Below are positions 13,602 through 24,300 of a stretch of 28,044 nucleotides of DNA, one piece after another (positions within the stretch are counted from its first letter, which is position 1; each line of letters begins with the position of its first letter). The notes beneath the pieces are model-generated. The model saw only the letters and a program-made list of their open reading frames with translations. It was not told the DNA's origin and did not search any database. The stretch is from a virus: IMG/VR virus record IMGVR_UViG_3300008120_000623, positions 1 through 28,044 of that record; one strand, written 5' to 3'. Position numbers and translations under genes: made by a program.

Positions 13602-15935
13602 ATGCCAGATATTCGAGACATTGGTCGAACATTTGCTAATTTATTAACTCCTGCCGGTCAGGCAATTTCACAAATTGCAACCACTTCAGGATTGATCACA
13701 GGAGCAGCAAAACAAATAACCAATGCTGTCAGTGCCAATGCCGCCAGTTTCAACGTTTCAAAAATTGCACAGGTCGTAGAAAATCCCAGTCTTACCAGTT
13801 TGCTGAAGTCATTTGGCACAGTCAAACCGCCAGCAGGTGGACCACCGTATCAGAATGTGCTTGAGCAATTTGCTTCCTATTCACCTCTATGGACCTTGGC
13901 CTGCCTCACACCAGAACAATTTAATAGACCTAGTTCATACCGAGGCTCACCATATTTGTTGGACAACATTGTGTTGTCCTCTGCAGGAAGATATGATGTT
14001 AGTCGTACAAACACCTTGTACGGAGCTCCAGAATATTTTATTGATAATTTTCAGTTGTCCGCACAGCTAGGCGGCAGCGCAGCCGCTGGAAATACCAATG
14101 TAACAAGTTTTAAATTTGATGTATATGAACCTTATTCTTTGGGAATATTTTTACAAAGTCTGCAGGCAGCTGCCATAAATGCAGGATATCCCTCTTATCT
14201 CAATGATTGTCCTTACTTGTTAAAACTCGAAATAAACGGATCCTCTGATGACGGTGCCGTATACAAGGGTTCTGATGAGTTGACCAAGTACTTTACAATT
14301 AAAATAACCAAAGTAGAATTCAAAGTAGACGAAGCCGGCAGCAAATACACAGTTGAAGCTTCGCCCATGCACTATGCCGGATTCAGCGATGTGGTTACAA
14401 ATATCACCACTGATTTGAAAATCACAGGTATGACAGTTGCCGAAGTCTTGGTGTCAGGACAAGAAAGCCTCTGTGCAAGATTGAATGAAACACAGTTGAA
14501 AAAAGTTAGTGACGGTCAAGCTAGGTATGCAGATATCTACGAAGTTGTATTCCCTGTAACGTCATCAGATCCCATTGGCATTAGCACTTCGGATAATACT
14601 GAATTGCTCAAAGCCATAGCAGATCCAAAAAAGGAAAAAACACAAACAATTTCTGCTTCTGAAAGACAGGCGCTGGCTGAAAATTTTGGTGAAGGTGATA
14701 TGGGCAAAGCCAGCATGGGTTTTTCTGAAACCTCTGGCGGTAATTACAATTTCAAACTGGCCGGAGATACAGTTGACGAAGATGGTAGGATAGTAAGAGA
14801 AACAATGACCATTGATCCCAAACAGCGAGAAATAAGATTTCCGCAGCAAACAAAGATCACAGAAGTAATCCAACGTGTGCTGTTGTCTAGTGAATACTGT
14901 ATTTCAAGATTGAAAGAAGACGCTGTTTCAAAAAATGATGGAAAAGTTGATTGGTTTAGGATTGATGTGCAGATTCAATTGTTGGAGTTTGATCCTATTA
15001 GAAATATGCGAGCAAGGAGATATATCTATAGAGTTGTGCCATTTAGAGTCAGCGGCGCTATTTTTCAAAATTCAACTTCAGCCACGCCAGGTCAAGCAAA
15101 ACTAGAAAGAATAATTGCCAAGAGATATGACTATCTATTCACCGGTCAAAACAATGATATAATAAAATTTGACTTGCAATTTAACGGACAATTTTATACG
15201 GGAATTTCCCCTAGGCCTATACAAAATAATGCCAATATTGCCAACAAAGAAACTGCTGATACTGCGGAAGAAAAGGTACCACAGGGAAGATTACAAACAG
15301 GTGATGCTCCCGAAAGCACCTTGTCAGTTAATGGATCTGCGCCTACTAAACCAAATCCTTTATTGACTTTTCCGTCGGCCTCTGGCGAAAAAACAGTTGA
15401 ACAGATGGTGGCAGATAATTTTAATCAATCGTTCACTAGAAGTTCGGATATGGTCACTGTGAATATAGATATCCTAGGGGACCTATATTATCTTTCTGAC
15501 AGTGGCCTAAATTCAAATTACTTTGCAGATGAAGGACCCAACGAGCTAATCAAAGCAGACGCATCTATGAATTGGGAAGGCAGTGAGATATTCATTTATA
15601 TCACGTGGCGCAATCCTATTGAACCTAATCTTGGCACCTCAGGACAAGGCGGATTATATAATTTTCCCAACGGTGGAAAAGTAACGCCTTTCAGTGGAAT
15701 TTACAAAGTCACGGAAGTTGAAAGCAAATTTTCCGGAGGAACCTTTCAACAGACTCTAAAACTAGCTCGTCAACCACAACAAGATATCGACTATGTGGGC
15801 ACAGCAAAAATCTCCGCACAAAATTCATCAGTATACGACACTACAAAAGAAGAACCGCCCAAGACTGGTCCAGTTGATTATACAGATGAAGAGATAGCAC
15901 AAAACAATGCCGACCTCGGCGACTTCCCAGGATAA
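13602..15935 (+). CDS. Baseplate hub-like virion structural protein
   Basis: 777 aa, beginning 1 base after the gp53 stop. It has an Ala-rich N-terminus (1-65), followed by a beta-rich body: SFKFDVYEPYSLGIFLQSLQ (about 168-187), CPYLLKLEING, then TKYFTIKITKVEFKVDEAGSKYTVEASP, which resembles the hub barrel of gp27-type proteins. Asp/Glu- and Pro-rich loops fill 560-610. Marine T4-like phages carry such a large structural protein between gp53 and gp5, where the gp27 role would be expected. A gp27-like function (a trimeric hub ring holding the gp5 spike) is inferred from position and local pattern, not from clear sequence similarity to T4 gp27. Confidence 0.6.
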   Translation: MPDIRDIGRTFANLLTPAGQAISQIATTSGLITGAAKQITNAVSANAASFNVSKIAQVVENPSLTSLLKSFGTVKPPAGGPPYQNVLEQFASYSPLWTLACLTPEQFNRPSSYRGSPYLLDNIVLSSAGRYDVSRTNTLYGAPEYFIDNFQLSAQLGGSAAAGNTNVTSFKFDVYEPYSLGIFLQSLQAAAINAGYPSYLNDCPYLLKLEINGSSDDGAVYKGSDELTKYFTIKITKVEFKVDEAGSKYTVEASPMHYAGFSDVVTNITTDLKITGMTVAEVLVSGQESLCARLNETQLKKVSDGQARYADIYEVVFPVTSSDPIGISTSDNTELLKAIADPKKEKTQTISASERQALAENFGEGDMGKASMGFSETSGGNYNFKLAGDTVDEDGRIVRETMTIDPKQREIRFPQQTKITEVIQRVLLSSEYCISRLKEDAVSKNDGKVDWFRIDVQIQLLEFDPIRNMRARRYIYRVVPFRVSGAIFQNSTSATPGQAKLERIIAKRYDYLFTGQNNDIIKFDLQFNGQFYTGISPRPIQNNANIANKETADTAEEKVPQGRLQTGDAPESTLSVNGSAPTKPNPLLTFPSASGEKTVEQMVADNFNQSFTRSSDMVTVNIDILGDLYYLSDSGLNSNYFADEGPNELIKADASMNWEGSEIFIYITWRNPIEPNLGTSGQGGLYNFPNGGKVTPFSGIYKVTEVESKFSGGTFQQTLKLARQPQQDIDYVGTAKISAQNSSVYDTTKEEPPKTGPVDYTDEEIAQNNADLGDFPG

Positions 15936-15938
15936 TAA

Positions 15939-17438
15939 ATGGCCATAGAAAAACGCTCACCTGAAAACCCCGGTGGTACCAAACTACCCGTAGGTATAAT
16001 GCTGGCCAAGGTGGTTGGTTATCTTGACCCATCGTTTATGTGCGGCCTTGAAGTCACTCTGTTGAGAGAAATTGGCAACGACATTGGAGACAGCGGACAA
16101 AGTTACAGTGTAAAATATGCCAGCCCTTTTTATGGATCTACTGCATATGAAAACATGGGCCAGAATGTGGCCGATTTCAATGACACGCAGAAAACCTATG
16201 GCATGTGGTTCCCTGCTGTGGAAATAGGTACCACAGTATTAGTAGCCTTTGTGAATGGTGATGCATCTGAAGGTTATTTTATAGGCTGTGTGCCCGGTAG
16301 ATTTATGAATCAGATGATTCCAGCCATAGGAGCATCGTCAGCCTTTGAAGCCACCGCAGAACAAAAAAAGAAATACGATACTACCTTGCCTTTGCCTGTA
16401 GCAGAAATTAATAGAAAAGCCAACACTCTTGAAAAAGGCACAAACACTGAAAAAATAAAAAAAGCCATACACCCCATAGCTGACAGATTCTTAGAACAGG
16501 GTCTATTAGAGGATGATGTTAGAGGAATAACCACGTCAAGCGGTAGACGCATGGTACCTAATTCAGTATTTGGTATCTCAACTCCCGGCCCATTTGATAG
16601 AGGCGCCAATGCCAAGAAACAATTCATAGGCAGTCCGCAGAGCAAAAGTCCTGTGCAACTTCCGGCCAGTAGACTTGGAGGTACTACCCTAGTAATGGAT
16701 GACGGTGATGATCGTTTTATTAGAAAAAAGCCTGCAGGCGAAGGTCCAGTCGAATATGCAGAAGTTGAAAAAAAAGAAAAAGGCAACGTAGATATTCCCT
16801 TTAATGAATATTTTAGAGTGCGTACTCGTACCGGTCATCAAATACTTTTGCACAATAGCGAAGACTTAATTTACATAGGAAATGCACGTGGTACCGCATG
16901 GATTGAATTAACCAGCAATGGAAAAATTGACATCTATGCTGAAGACAGTATTAGTATACACACTGAGAATGATTTAAATTTTCGTGCCGATCGAGACATA
17001 AATTTTGAAGCTGGCCGCAATGTGAATATAAAAGCAGCTGGCGGAAAAATGCAATTAGAATCAGTTGGCAGCGTGAATATAATTGCTGCTGCAGATGGCA
17101 AGATCACTGTGGGAGCAGGATTTGATCTTGTATCGGGATCAGGTACGAAATTGTCTTCAGGCGGAGCGACTAACATTAAATCATCAGATACCAATATTGA
17201 CGGTGGCAACATTAATTTAAATTCTGGACTGGCAGTAGCAGCAACTCCTGCTTCGCCGTTGAGTACTCATACTAATCCTAAAACTAGTTCTAGCAGTGAA
17301 TGGGTTAACAAAAAGAGATATCAGAATGGTACTATGACAAGCATAATGAAACGAATTCCAATGCACGAACCTTGGCTGCTGCATGAAAATCAAGCGCCAA
17401 CACTGCTAACACCAACAAGTACTGATAGAGATACATAA
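15939..17438 (+). CDS. 5: gp5-like baseplate spike (OB fold plus beta-helix, no lysozyme domain)
   Basis: 499 aa. Residues about 15-120 form an OB-like domain (KVVGYLDPSFMCGLEVTL, then FPAVEIGTTVLVAFVNGDASEGYFIGCVPG) as in T4 gp5 and VgrG spikes. Residues about 290-430 are a repetitive beta-helix stretch (EYFRVRTRTGHQILLHNSED, then short repeats such as DINFEAGRNVNIKAAGG) that forms the membrane-piercing needle. The segment between, where T4 gp5 carries lysozyme, holds only a linker without catalytic motifs. The C-terminus has MHEPWLLHENQAPT, seen in marine gp5 proteins. The preceding AGGA ribosome site (15929-15932) is good. It should sit on the 777-aa hub protein. Confidence 0.88.
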   Translation: MAIEKRSPENPGGTKLPVGIMLAKVVGYLDPSFMCGLEVTLLREIGNDIGDSGQSYSVKYASPFYGSTAYENMGQNVADFNDTQKTYGMWFPAVEIGTTVLVAFVNGDASEGYFIGCVPGRFMNQMIPAIGASSAFEATAEQKKKYDTTLPLPVAEINRKANTLEKGTNTEKIKKAIHPIADRFLEQGLLEDDVRGITTSSGRRMVPNSVFGISTPGPFDRGANAKKQFIGSPQSKSPVQLPASRLGGTTLVMDDGDDRFIRKKPAGEGPVEYAEVEKKEKGNVDIPFNEYFRVRTRTGHQILLHNSEDLIYIGNARGTAWIELTSNGKIDIYAEDSISIHTENDLNFRADRDINFEAGRNVNIKAAGGKMQLESVGSVNIIAAADGKITVGAGFDLVSGSGTKLSSGGATNIKSSDTNIDGGNINLNSGLAVAATPASPLSTHTNPKTSSSSEWVNKKRYQNGTMTSIMKRIPMHEPWLLHENQAPTLLTPTSTDRDT

Positions 17439-17439
17439 A

Positions 17440-17877
17440 ATGGCAAAAATATATAACAAAAAATCAGTGGCTGCATTTACCGCCAGTACTGGTAATAACA
17501 GCACAGCAGCATTTACCTACAAGGGTTTCAGTTCTCAAGAAACTAAATCTAATTTCAAGTCGTATGATATTGATCTTGTCAAACAGGATATCATAAATCA
17601 TTTTTACATTCGCAAAGGTGAGAAATTAATGAATCCCGATTTTGGTACTGTGATATGGGATCTGTTGTTTGAACAATTTACCGAAGAAGTCAAAAAACTT
17701 ATAACAGAAGATGTTGAACAGATCATTAACTATGATCCCCGTATAGCAATTAACGGAGTAATTATAGACAGCACAGATATGGGCATACGAATAGAAGCAG
17801 ATATCACCTATATTCCATTTAATATCAATGAACGAATGACTTTTGATTTTGATCGAGAAAATAATATTATAAAGTAA
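17440..17877 (+). CDS. 25: gp25-like baseplate wedge protein
   Basis: 145 aa, close to T4 gp25 (132). The GPW/gp25 family pattern is clear: DIDLVKQDIINHFYIRKGEKLMNPDFGTVIWDLLFE (about 46-81), with the conserved lysozyme-like fold region, then INYDPRIAINGVII and IRIEADITYIPFN. In contractile systems gp25 clamps the wedge (gp6) to the sheath-initiating ring. It starts 1 base after the gp5 stop with a weak ribosome site, suggesting coupled translation. Confidence 0.95.
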   Translation: MAKIYNKKSVAAFTASTGNNSTAAFTYKGFSSQETKSNFKSYDIDLVKQDIINHFYIRKGEKLMNPDFGTVIWDLLFEQFTEEVKKLITEDVEQIINYDPRIAINGVIIDSTDMGIRIEADITYIPFNINERMTFDFDRENNIIK

Positions 17878-17893
17878 GCAGTTAATTTTATTA

Positions 17894-17901
17894 GTTAAAT
17901 A
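17894..17901 (+). promoter_or_regulatory. Late-promoter-like element before gp6
   Basis: GTTAAATA followed by C, 18 bases before the gp6 ATG. It is a two-base variant of TATAAATA in a 41-base gap, the longest gap in the baseplate operon. It may boost gp6 and the giant gene after it. Confidence 0.4.
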
Positions 17902-17918
17902 CATGATAGGATAGCAAA

Positions 17919-20900
17919 ATGACCACAACGTCTAGACAAAACAACTTGATATTGAACGAAGACTGGACTAGAATCTACCAGACTTTTCAAAATGCCGATT
18001 TCAAAAGCTACGATTTTGAAAATCTTCGCAGAGTCATCATTGCCTATTTCAGAGAAAACTATCCAGAAGATTTCAACGATTACATTGAAAGTTCAGAATA
18101 TCTTGCCTTAATTGATGCCATTGCTTTTCTAGGACAAAGCCTATCTTTTAGAATAGATCTAGCTAGCCGAGAAAATTTTATCGAGTTGGCAGAACGTAAA
18201 GAAAGTGTTTTACGTCTTGCAAAAATGTTGAGTTATAATGCCAAGCGCAATCTACCGTCAGTTGGGCTGTTGAAATTTGACACCATAAGCACCACTGAAA
18301 GTGTGTTGGACAACAACGGTAAGAATCTAGCGCAACAGACCATTGTATGGAATGATCCCACTAATTCTAACTGGGTAGAACAATTTGTCACGGTGTTAAA
18401 TGCTGCGATGACAGATAACACAGCATTTGGTCGCAGCCAAGGGTCTGCAACAATTGACGGAATACCCACAGAACAATATCGATTTAGAACATCGTCGAGC
18501 GACGTGCCTATTTTTACCTACAGCAAAATAGTAGCAGGTCGACAAATGACATTCGAATTAGTCAGTACCAGTTTCAAAGGCAAAGAAGAAATCTACGAAG
18601 AATCTCCAGTCCCCGGTAATCAATTAGGATTTGTGTATAGAAATGATGGTAAAGGTGGAACCAGTGCTAATACTGGATTTTACCTAATGTTCAAACAAGG
18701 TAGTCTGCAGCTGGCAGATTTTTCAATTGATATTCCTGCAACGAATGAATTAATTGCTGTGGACAGCAATAATATCAACAACAACGATGTATGGTTATTT
18801 GCATTGAATTCGGCAGGCGTACAATTAAACGAATGGACCAAAGTATCCGCTCTCATAGGTAATAACATATCATACAACAGTATTAATAATAATATTAGAA
18901 ATATCTATTCAGTGATCACAAAAGAAAATGATAGAATTGATCTAGCGTTTGCAGACGGAGTATATGGTAATCTGCCTCAAGGATCGTTTAGAGTCTATTA
19001 TAGAACCAGTAATGGTCTCAGCTATCAAATAGCACCAAACGAAATGCGCGGTATTAGTATTGCTGTGCCCTATGTCAGCAAATCAGGAGTCCGTCATACA
19101 CTAACATTGACCATGAGTCTCAAATCTACCGTGAGTTCATCTTCTCCAAGTGAGTCCCTAGCTTCAATTAGAACAAATGCTCCTGCGCAATACTACACAC
19201 AGAATAGAATGATAACCGGAGAAGACTACAATCTCGCCCCATTATCTACTTCACAGAACATTCTCAAAGTAAAAGCAATCAATAGAGTATCAAGTGGAAT
19301 CAGTAGAAACTATGACTTAATTGATGCCAGTGGAAAATATTCCAGCATAAATGTATTTGCTGCCGATGGACTCATTTATAAACAAAACGTTGAGAAATCC
19401 TTAGCATTTAAATTCACAAATAGAATTGATATCATTAATTTTATACGCAACAGTATCGAACCTATTTTCACTTCTGCAGATACTTACAATTTTTATCTCA
19501 CTAAATTTGACAAGATCTTGTTTAGTGATACAAATTATCGCTGGAAACAGATAACCACAGATGTGAATAATTCTACCGGATATTTTTACAATTTTATTGA
19601 TAATATAATTTTAAAAGTTGGATCATATACCACTAGCACACTGCAATACATCACTCCAGGTACACTGGTTAAATTTACAGCACCAGCAGGTAAGTCTTTT
19701 AGACGCGGTAAATTGGTTACCACCGATGCCAACGATCCTGAACAGAAAGATCGATTGTGGACCAAAGTGATTAAAATTACTGGCGACGGCACCAATGCAG
19801 GTGTGGGAATTCTATCTTCCGGACTGGGAGCAGTTCAGTTTAGCGACGTTATCCCATCAGAAGCCATTGCTACAAGGATAGTGGCTAAATTTGTGAATAA
19901 TCTTCCTAACGGAATAGAAAATGAAATGATCAACCTAATGTTGGCCAATCTCAATTTTGGCCTGCGTTTCTCTGTAAGTGATTCAACTTGGAAATTAGTG
20001 GCCACTGCCGATTTAAATCTTCTTAATGATTTCAGCCTTGGTAAAAGTGGTGACACAACCAGTCAAAATTTAGATTCGTCATGGATTATTGCATTTGTCA
20101 AACAGGCAGATGAATATTTTGTTAGAATACGTGGTTTAGAGTATGTGTTCGGCAGCCTAGAAGAAAATAGATTTTACTATGATAGCTCACAAAAAACCTA
20201 TAACGGTAAAACCGGTGATGTGGTCAAAGATCAAATTAAGATTTTAGGAATTAATCCGGACAGTAACCTTTTGAATCCTCTGAAGCAAGATATAACTTTT
20301 GCTATTAGTGATGCTATTACCTTTGACGACGGATATCAAAGTACAGAAGAAATCAAAATTGAATTTTATGATTCTGATAGCGATGGAGTAATTGACAATC
20401 CCGAAGCATTTGAACAGGTAGCGGGACTAGATTTTGATTTGAAATTTTTATTCTTTCAAGAATCTGTAGACGTGGCAGGTAATAAAATTAGACAATATGT
20501 TGATAATAGTGATAACGCTATTATTGTGATCCAGAAAGAAAGTCTGATTAATGTTAATGACTATGCCGACGGTCAATTGATCTACTTCTATGATAGCAAT
20601 GAAAATGTGATCAAGCGAGTTGATCGAAACACAAATACTTTGGTATTAGAAAGTTCATACACTGCAAATTACGGCAGAGCAGGACTTAAATTCCAATACA
20701 TTCACAATGCTAATGTTGATCGCAGAATTGATCCTAGCTCTAGCAATATTGTTGATGTGTATCTTTTGACACGAAGCTATAACACTGCATTTAGAAATTA
20801 TCTTGCAGGCGCAGCCAAGAAACCAGATGAACCAAACAGTGATAGTCTACGAATTGCATTTGGTTCAAATTTAGATCTAATCAAATCTATATCCGATGAA

Positions 20901-21320
20901 ATAATATATCATCCTGTGGCCTACAAGGTGTTGTTTGGATCAACTGCCGACGTGCAGTTCCAAGCAAAATTTAAAATAGTTAAAAATTCAAATAGACTAA
21001 TCAACGACAACGATCTAAAAGTTAAAATTATAAATGCTATCAACGAATTTTTTGATATCAATAATTGGGATTTTGGTGATAGATTTTACGTCAGTGAATT
21101 GGTCACATATGTGATTAACACAGCAGCTCCAGACATCAGCAACATGATAATTCTGCCAAGACAGATTACACAGTCATTTGGTAGTTTGTTTGAGATACAA
21201 AGCAGAGTTGATGAAATTTTTGTCAGCGGCGCTACAGTAGATGACATAGAAATTGTAACTGCAATTTCTGCTTCGGAACTTAGAATATCCGTTGATTCAG
21301 TTATATCGAGTACAAATTAA
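17919..21320 (+). CDS. 6: gp6-like baseplate wedge protein (baseplate J family)
   Basis: 1133 aa, against about 660 in T4. The N-terminus (FKSYDFENLRRVIIAYFRENYPEDFNDYIESSEY, then DAIAFLGQSLSFRIDLASRENFIELAERKESVLRLAKMLSYN) is the strongly conserved gp6 start. The C-terminus (INEFFDINNWDFGDRFYVSELVTYV, AAPDISNMIILPRQ, VDEIFVSGATVDDIEIV) matches the gp6 end. The extra length lies in the middle, roughly residues 500-970, a beta-rich Asn/Asp-rich stretch including an acidic patch (YDSDSDGVIDNPEAFEQ) that looks like a calcium loop. gp6 forms the continuous ring of the baseplate iris. It is the first gene after a possible late promoter. Confidence 0.93.
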   Translation: MTTTSRQNNLILNEDWTRIYQTFQNADFKSYDFENLRRVIIAYFRENYPEDFNDYIESSEYLALIDAIAFLGQSLSFRIDLASRENFIELAERKESVLRLAKMLSYNAKRNLPSVGLLKFDTISTTESVLDNNGKNLAQQTIVWNDPTNSNWVEQFVTVLNAAMTDNTAFGRSQGSATIDGIPTEQYRFRTSSSDVPIFTYSKIVAGRQMTFELVSTSFKGKEEIYEESPVPGNQLGFVYRNDGKGGTSANTGFYLMFKQGSLQLADFSIDIPATNELIAVDSNNINNNDVWLFALNSAGVQLNEWTKVSALIGNNISYNSINNNIRNIYSVITKENDRIDLAFADGVYGNLPQGSFRVYYRTSNGLSYQIAPNEMRGISIAVPYVSKSGVRHTLTLTMSLKSTVSSSSPSESLASIRTNAPAQYYTQNRMITGEDYNLAPLSTSQNILKVKAINRVSSGISRNYDLIDASGKYSSINVFAADGLIYKQNVEKSLAFKFTNRIDIINFIRNSIEPIFTSADTYNFYLTKFDKILFSDTNYRWKQITTDVNNSTGYFYNFIDNIILKVGSYTTSTLQYITPGTLVKFTAPAGKSFRRGKLVTTDANDPEQKDRLWTKVIKITGDGTNAGVGILSSGLGAVQFSDVIPSEAIATRIVAKFVNNLPNGIENEMINLMLANLNFGLRFSVSDSTWKLVATADLNLLNDFSLGKSGDTTSQNLDSSWIIAFVKQADEYFVRIRGLEYVFGSLEENRFYYDSSQKTYNGKTGDVVKDQIKILGINPDSNLLNPLKQDITFAISDAITFDDGYQSTEEIKIEFYDSDSDGVIDNPEAFEQVAGLDFDLKFLFFQESVDVAGNKIRQYVDNSDNAIIVIQKESLINVNDYADGQLIYFYDSNENVIKRVDRNTNTLVLESSYTANYGRAGLKFQYIHNANVDRRIDPSSSNIVDVYLLTRSYNTAFRNYLAGAAKKPDEPNSDSLRIAFGSNLDLIKSISDEIIYHPVAYKVLFGSTADVQFQAKFKIVKNSNRLINDNDLKVKIINAINEFFDINNWDFGDRFYVSELVTYVINTAAPDISNMIILPRQITQSFGSLFEIQSRVDEIFVSGATVDDIEIVTAISASELRISVDSVISSTN

Positions 21321-21322
21321 AA

Positions 21323-24300
21323 ATGGCAGATAAAATATTTCCCGACAGCGGTCTACCTATTAGAAAAACTTCTGAACTACTCCCACAGATTTTTCAAACG
21401 GAAGCAAATCAAAAATTTCTAGCAGCGACTCTGGACCCTCTGACTCAACCAGGTGTACTTGAAAAGAAAGTGGGATATATAGGCAGAAGATACGGCAAAA
21501 CATTTAATACCAAAGACATATATCTTGACAGTGACGAAACACTAAGAAGTAGATATCAGCTAGAACCAGCAGTTGTAGTTGAAAAAGATCAAAAGGTTAC
21601 TGACTTTTGGGACTATATAGATTTTAAAAATCAAATAAAGTTTTTTAACAACAACGAAGAAAGAGACGACTTAATAGTATCGCAGGATCACTATACTTGG
21701 AATCCTCCTATAGAATGGGACAAGATGGTCAATTATCGTGAGTACTATTGGGTGCCTGAAGGTCCACCGCCAATTAAAATTCTTGGCCAAGCGCAGAACA
21801 TCACTAGCACCTATCGTGTGAGATCTGGTGTGGGTAGCGTTTTTATATTCACACCAGATGGCTTGACCAACAATCCTGCAATCACCTTGTATAGAGGGCA
21901 GACTTACAAATTCCAAGTTGCAACACCAGGCAATCCATTTATCATTAGAACCAATGTTGATACAGGTACATTGCAATACAATCCTGTATTCCCCTATGTC
22001 CAAGGCCAGCTCACTGTGTTTGATGGTAAGATATGGAAGGCCAAAAAAAATATCAATCCTGCAGACGGCAGCACCATAGATGAAAACAGTGATGATTGGG
22101 AGTTTGTTGATGCAGCCAACGAGACTACTTCGTTTGACTATACCAAAGGATTGACCAATAACGGAACTGAAAATGGCACCATAACTTTCACTGTGCCTCT
22201 AGATGCACCCGATGTGCTATTCTATCAAAGCTTCACAGATCCCAATAGATTTGGTCGTTTCATAATTGCTAATATTGAAAGCAATACTAAAATTGATATT
22301 GAAAAAGAGATTCTTGGTAAAACCACATATACCAGCAGCAATGGTATAACTTTCAGTAACGGCATGATAGTTTATTTTACTGGCACAGTATCACCGGCAA
22401 AATACAGTAATCAATCTATGAACAACAAATGGGTAGTAGAAGGTGTAGGAGAAAAGATTTCATTGATCAATGTTGCTGATCTTGTGGTATCTGCTACATT
22501 TTCAAATTCTTCGCCAGAAATCTTATTTGATAATGGTGGATTTGATACTCAACCCTTTGATGATGCTGCTGCATTTCCTAGCAACAAAGATTATATCACA
22601 ATTAACAGAGCCAGTGCGGATTCTAATCCATGGTCAAGATACAACAGATGGTATCACAGGGCAGTCCTAGATTATGCTCATGGCCTAAATCAATCTAGTT
22701 TTTCAGCAGATGAAACTGCTAGAGCAAAACGTCCTATAATAGAATTCAAATCAAATTTAAAATTATACAATCACGGATCACTGGCAATGCCTGCAGTGGA
22801 TTATGTAGACGATTTTACCACAGATGTATTTTCAGTTATAGAAGGCAGTAGCGGATATATCATCGATGGCGAAAGTCTTTTTGATGGTGCTAGAATTTTG
22901 ATAACCAACGACACTGACAAGTTGGCAAATAATCAAATATACACAGTGAAATTTATTAGGCATGTCAACTCAAGACAAATCAGTCTGATAAGAAGTTCAG
23001 AATTAGATCCCACAGTGGGAGAGTGTGTGTTAATTAGACTGGGCCTTGCAAATCGTGGATTCATGTATCACTTCAACGGCACCAACTGGATCAAGAGCCA
23101 GACAAAAACAAGTGTCAATCAAGCCCCATTATTTGATATGTTTGATGCTGATGCTGTAAGTTTTGGTGATAGTGAATCATATCCCGTGAGCTCGTTTGTG
23201 GGCAGTCCGATTATCAGCTACAAACAAGGCATAGGTGTTGTTGACAACGAGCTAGGCTTTGCTATCAGTTATCTTAATATAGATAATGTTGGAGATATAC
23301 AGTTTGCTTGGAATCTAGACAGTGATGTTTTTAACTACACCATCGATAAAAAACTGTATTATAAAAATCTAGCCACAGGATTTTACAAATTTAACACAGA
23401 TGAACAGTATGACAATGGTTGGTTAAAACTAGATCCTGATTTTGTGCAACCTATAATAGATACAATTACTGTAAATTCTATTACTAATGAACTTGTCACA
23501 TCAGTAGTAGATTGGACCACACTTGCAGATGACAAGATAGCAAAGATTTTATTTTATCTCAACGGTGTACAACTACGTGACACCTATACAAGAAACATCA
23601 ACACCTTCACTTTCACAACAAATTTTGCTGTTGGCGATGTTATCACAATTAAATTATTTGCAGACACTGTGCCTGACCTAGGATATTATGAAATACCAAT
23701 GGGTCTGGAAAAAAATCCTCTAAATGAAAGAATAAACACATTTACTCTCGGACAGGCATCTGACCATATTTCTAGCGGACTAGAAATGCTAGATAATTTT
23801 GTTGGGCGATATCCTGGCAGTAATAATCTACGTGATATCAGTGGATTTCAAAATCTTACTAGACGATTTCTAAAACATTCTAGTCCCGCCCCACTGTCGA
23901 TAGCATTGTTATGTGATAAAGAAATCAATATCATCAAGTCTATACAGTATGCCAAAAAAACCTATACAGATTTTAAAAACAGTTTCATCACACTAGCCAA
24001 TGAACTGTACTATGATCAAACTCCAAAAGATTTTGTAGATTCTATACTAGAAGAAATCAGCAGATCACAAAATTCTACCAGACCCTTTGCCGGATCGGAC
24101 ATGATCGGTAGTGGAGCATATTCTACAATAGACTACACAGTAGAAGACACCGGGATCAAAACATTTGCACTGTCTGAAAAATTTGATCTTGCTACACTTA
24201 GTTCTCGAGCAGTCTATGTGTATTATAACAATCAACAGCTTTTACATGCTAAAGACTATGAGTTTAATTCAACTTTTGGTTTTGTAAATTTAAAAATACA

